Assembly: GCA_023411815.1 (NCBI GenBank)
Contig: JAEYOJ010000089.1
Location: 62,001-126,000, forward strand
Origin: Pseudomonadota bacterium
GTDB lineage: Bacteria > Desulfobacterota > Desulfovibrionia > Desulfovibrionales > Desulfovibrionaceae
Reading direction: 5' to 3'
DNA length: 64,000 nt
Shown: one piece after another, positions 62,315-64,000 of the stretch
How the letters are laid out: every line of letters begins with the position of its first letter
Numbering within the stretch: position 1 is the first letter of the stretch
The notes under the pieces: model-generated
The model's database searches: none
What the model was told of the DNA's origin: nothing
Seen by the model: the letters and a program-made list of their open reading frames with translations, nothing else
Made by a program: the position numbers and the translations under genes

Positions 62315-63739
62315 GTGCTCCGGTTCCTGAGAGAAAAACGCTGGTTTTTCGCAGCCATGGCAGTGGCCTTGGTCATGCTGCTTTCTCCGTTGCCCGCGGG
62401 ACTTGGTCGGGAGGGCATGATTGTGCTGGCCATGACCGTGGCCTCGACCATCATGTTCATCACCGAGCCCGTGCCCCTGCCAACGGTCGCCTTGCTCATA
62501 GTCGCGGGGCAGGTGCTTTTGTTGGGGCACGGATCGAGCAGCGTGGCCAAAAGCATGATGAACGATTCCGTTCTGTTCATCATGGGCTCGCTCATGCTGG
62601 CCGTGGCCATGGTCAAGCAGAGACTGGACAAGCGCCTCGCATTATTCATCGTCTCGCTCACGGGCACGCGCACTGTCCGTGTGGCCATGGGCATATCGCT
62701 GGTTTCCGGCCTGCTGGCCTCGCTCATAGGCGAGCATACGGTTGCGGCAATGATGCTGCCCATAGCCGTTTCGCTCATCCAGCTCTCGGAAGAGGATGGG
62801 CGGGAGCAGCGCAACTTGGCCGTGCTGCTGCTCTTCTCCATCTCCTTCGCCTGTTCTCTCGCCGGCGTAGGAACCCCTTCGGGTGGAGCGCGCAACGCCA
62901 TCATGATCGGCTACTGGAGGTCTTTCTTCTACGACGTTTCAGACCCGACCACGGCCAAGTATCTCATCGACTATCCGCGCTGGATGGCTTTCGCCTATCC
63001 GATGCTGCTCATCCAGCTGCCCGTGCTGAGCATTCTGCTATACAAGACATTCAAGCCCGAAAAACTGGATCTCGCCGTGGCCGTGCGCAAGCTCAAGGAA
63101 CAGGTCGAGAAGGAAGGCCCCCTGACGCCGGGACATTGGGCGACCATCGCTTTGTTCATTCTGGTTCTTGTCAGCTGGATCTTTTTTTCAGGCAAGCTTG
63201 GCATGGGCACCATCGCGATCACGGGTGCGGCGGCCTTTCTGGTGGCCGGGCTGGTGCGCTGGAACGACATCAACTCGGGTGTGAACTGGGGCGTGGTGCT
63301 CCTGTACGGTGCGGCCATATCTCTGGGTGTGCAGATGGAGCAGAGCGGGGCGGCCGGGTGGCTGGCCGAGAATTTCCTGGCTTTGCTGCGTCCGTTAGGT
63401 GCGGACAAAGGCTTGGGCTTATGGCTGGCGGTTGCCTTGCTGACCACGCTCATCACCAACACAATGTCCAACGGCGCGGCTGTGGCCGTGCTTGGGCCCA
63501 TAGTGCTCAAGCTGGCCCAGAGCTCTGGCAGCAGCCCGATTACGATAGGCTTCATCACGGCCATTTCTTCTGCTTTCGCCTATTTCACCGTAGTAGGTAC
63601 TCCGGCGAGCACCATCGTGCATTCGTCAGGCTACTTGAGACCCTCTGACTTCTTCAAGATCGGTTGGAAGATCTGCATCGTTTCCATTCTCACTCTGTTG
63701 GTCCTGGCCGGACTGTATTGGCCACTGCTGGGAGTATAG
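62315..63739 (+). CDS. SLC13/DASS family anion permease (GTG start)
   Basis: A 474-residue inner-membrane permease with about 11-12 hydrophobic segments. Family marks: TEPVPLPTVALLIVAG, GTPSGGARNAIM and the second repeat NTMSNGAAVAVLGP. The family imports sulfate, dicarboxylates or phosphate with sodium. In a sulfate reducer sulfate is an attractive substrate, but this is inference. GTG 62315 follows GAGG; the earlier in-frame start overlaps the SagB-type gene. Confidence 0.85.
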   Translation: MLRFLREKRWFFAAMAVALVMLLSPLPAGLGREGMIVLAMTVASTIMFITEPVPLPTVALLIVAGQVLLLGHGSSSVAKSMMNDSVLFIMGSLMLAVAMVKQRLDKRLALFIVSLTGTRTVRVAMGISLVSGLLASLIGEHTVAAMMLPIAVSLIQLSEEDGREQRNLAVLLLFSISFACSLAGVGTPSGGARNAIMIGYWRSFFYDVSDPTTAKYLIDYPRWMAFAYPMLLIQLPVLSILLYKTFKPEKLDLAVAVRKLKEQVEKEGPLTPGHWATIALFILVLVSWIFFSGKLGMGTIAITGAAAFLVAGLVRWNDINSGVNWGVVLLYGAAISLGVQMEQSGAAGWLAENFLALLRPLGADKGLGLWLAVALLTTLITNTMSNGAAVAVLGPIVLKLAQSSGSSPITIGFITAISSAFAYFTVVGTPASTIVHSSGYLRPSDFFKIGWKICIVSILTLLVLAGLYWPLLGV

Positions 63740-63748
63740 GTGGGTCCC

Positions 63749-64000
63749 ATGAACAAGAAGCATGACTCTGACGTCGGCCCCTCGATCCTGGTGAGCATCG
63801 GCGGCGGCGAGGACGCCTTTCTGGGCCTGCGTTACGCGGCCCGTATTCAGGATCACGGGTGTGCCAACATCGACCTTCTCTATGTCCGCCCGCTGGACCA
63901 GGGAATGCGTTCGGGAGGTTTGGAAGTTCGTGTGGCGCGGGAGAATATTCTTGATTGGGGTCTGGACTTGCCCGGACTGCGCCAGCTCAAGAAAGGCCGC
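63749..64000 (+). CDS. Start of a universal-stress-like protein (cut by window end)
   Basis: ATG 63749 opens 84 codons to the window edge. The start of the visible part (SILVSIGGGEDAFLGLRYAARI, IDLLYVRPLD) resembles the first beta-alpha-beta of a UspA domain, as often found next to SLC13 permeases. The assignment is tentative because most of the gene is missing. Confidence 0.55.
   Translation, partial: MNKKHDSDVGPSILVSIGGGEDAFLGLRYAARIQDHGCANIDLLYVRPLDQGMRSGGLEVRVARENILDWGLDLPGLRQLKKGR

Overview
The window looks like chromosome of a sulfate-reducing bacterium of the Desulfovibrio group (Desulfovibrionaceae, Deltaproteobacteria/Desulfobacterota). The evidence is two periplasmic uptake hydrogenases side by side, one of them a [NiFeSe] enzyme with an in-frame UGA selenocysteine codon, together with an archaeal-type split glutamate synthase. 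The species cannot be named from the sequence alone. There is no phage, transposon, integrase or CRISPR array; nearly everything is housekeeping or core energy metabolism.

Layout. 1-665 is the C-terminal end of PEP synthase. 841-2166 (minus) is an M23 peptidase. 2728-5795 is the [NiFeSe] hydrogenase operon (hysB, hysA with UGA=Sec, maturation protease). 6274-9990 is the [NiFe] hydrogenase operon (hynB, hynA, protease, HypC chaperone), closed by a terminator shared with a convergent CBS-pair gene. 10652-20759 carries pcm, a DUF368/PopT transporter, an Mrp-type ATPase, pgsA, an FtsB-like protein, a TPR protein, a putative lipoprotein, fbp, tsaD, thioredoxin and its reductase, and bamD. 20834-26720 has an unrecognised HisD-like gene, an EF-G paralogue, DUF2062, otsA-like and rsmA. 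27007-34469 has HU, a tiny membrane protein, and the macromolecular synthesis operon rpsU-yqeY-mutS2-dnaG-rpoD.

35185-40359 is a five-gene glutamate synthase cluster (FMN synthase with ferredoxin domain, separate Fe-S protein, FAD/NAD oxidoreductase, glutaminase, GXGXG protein). 40391-43616 is yajC-secD-secF. 43907-49859 (minus) has TPR, rarA, rsmE, gcvT and an unrecognised 583-residue protein. 50338-56862 has a double-GAF protein, mreB, an inositol-monophosphatase-family gene, a degenerate Nudix gene (minus), rimI, pgk, tpiA and secG. Two nearly identical tRNA-Leu(GAG) genes follow. 57552-60739 (minus) holds hypB-hypA and an ECF biotin transporter (bioN-bioM-bioY). 60904-64000 has a SagB-type dehydrogenase, an SLC13 anion permease and the start of a universal-stress-like protein.

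How the genes work together. The two hydrogenases would oxidise periplasmic H2, each with its own C-terminal protease. HypC is encoded with the [NiFe] enzyme, and the nickel-insertion pair HypA/HypB lies about 48 kb away. HypD, HypE, HypF and the selenocysteine machinery (selA, selB, selC, selD) are outside the window. The most informative observations are the UGA codon with a fitting hairpin after it, two strong hairpins between hynA and hynC, the split glutamate synthase with extra redox subunits, a Nudix protein that has lost two metal-binding glutamates, and a few conserved-looking genes I could not assign.
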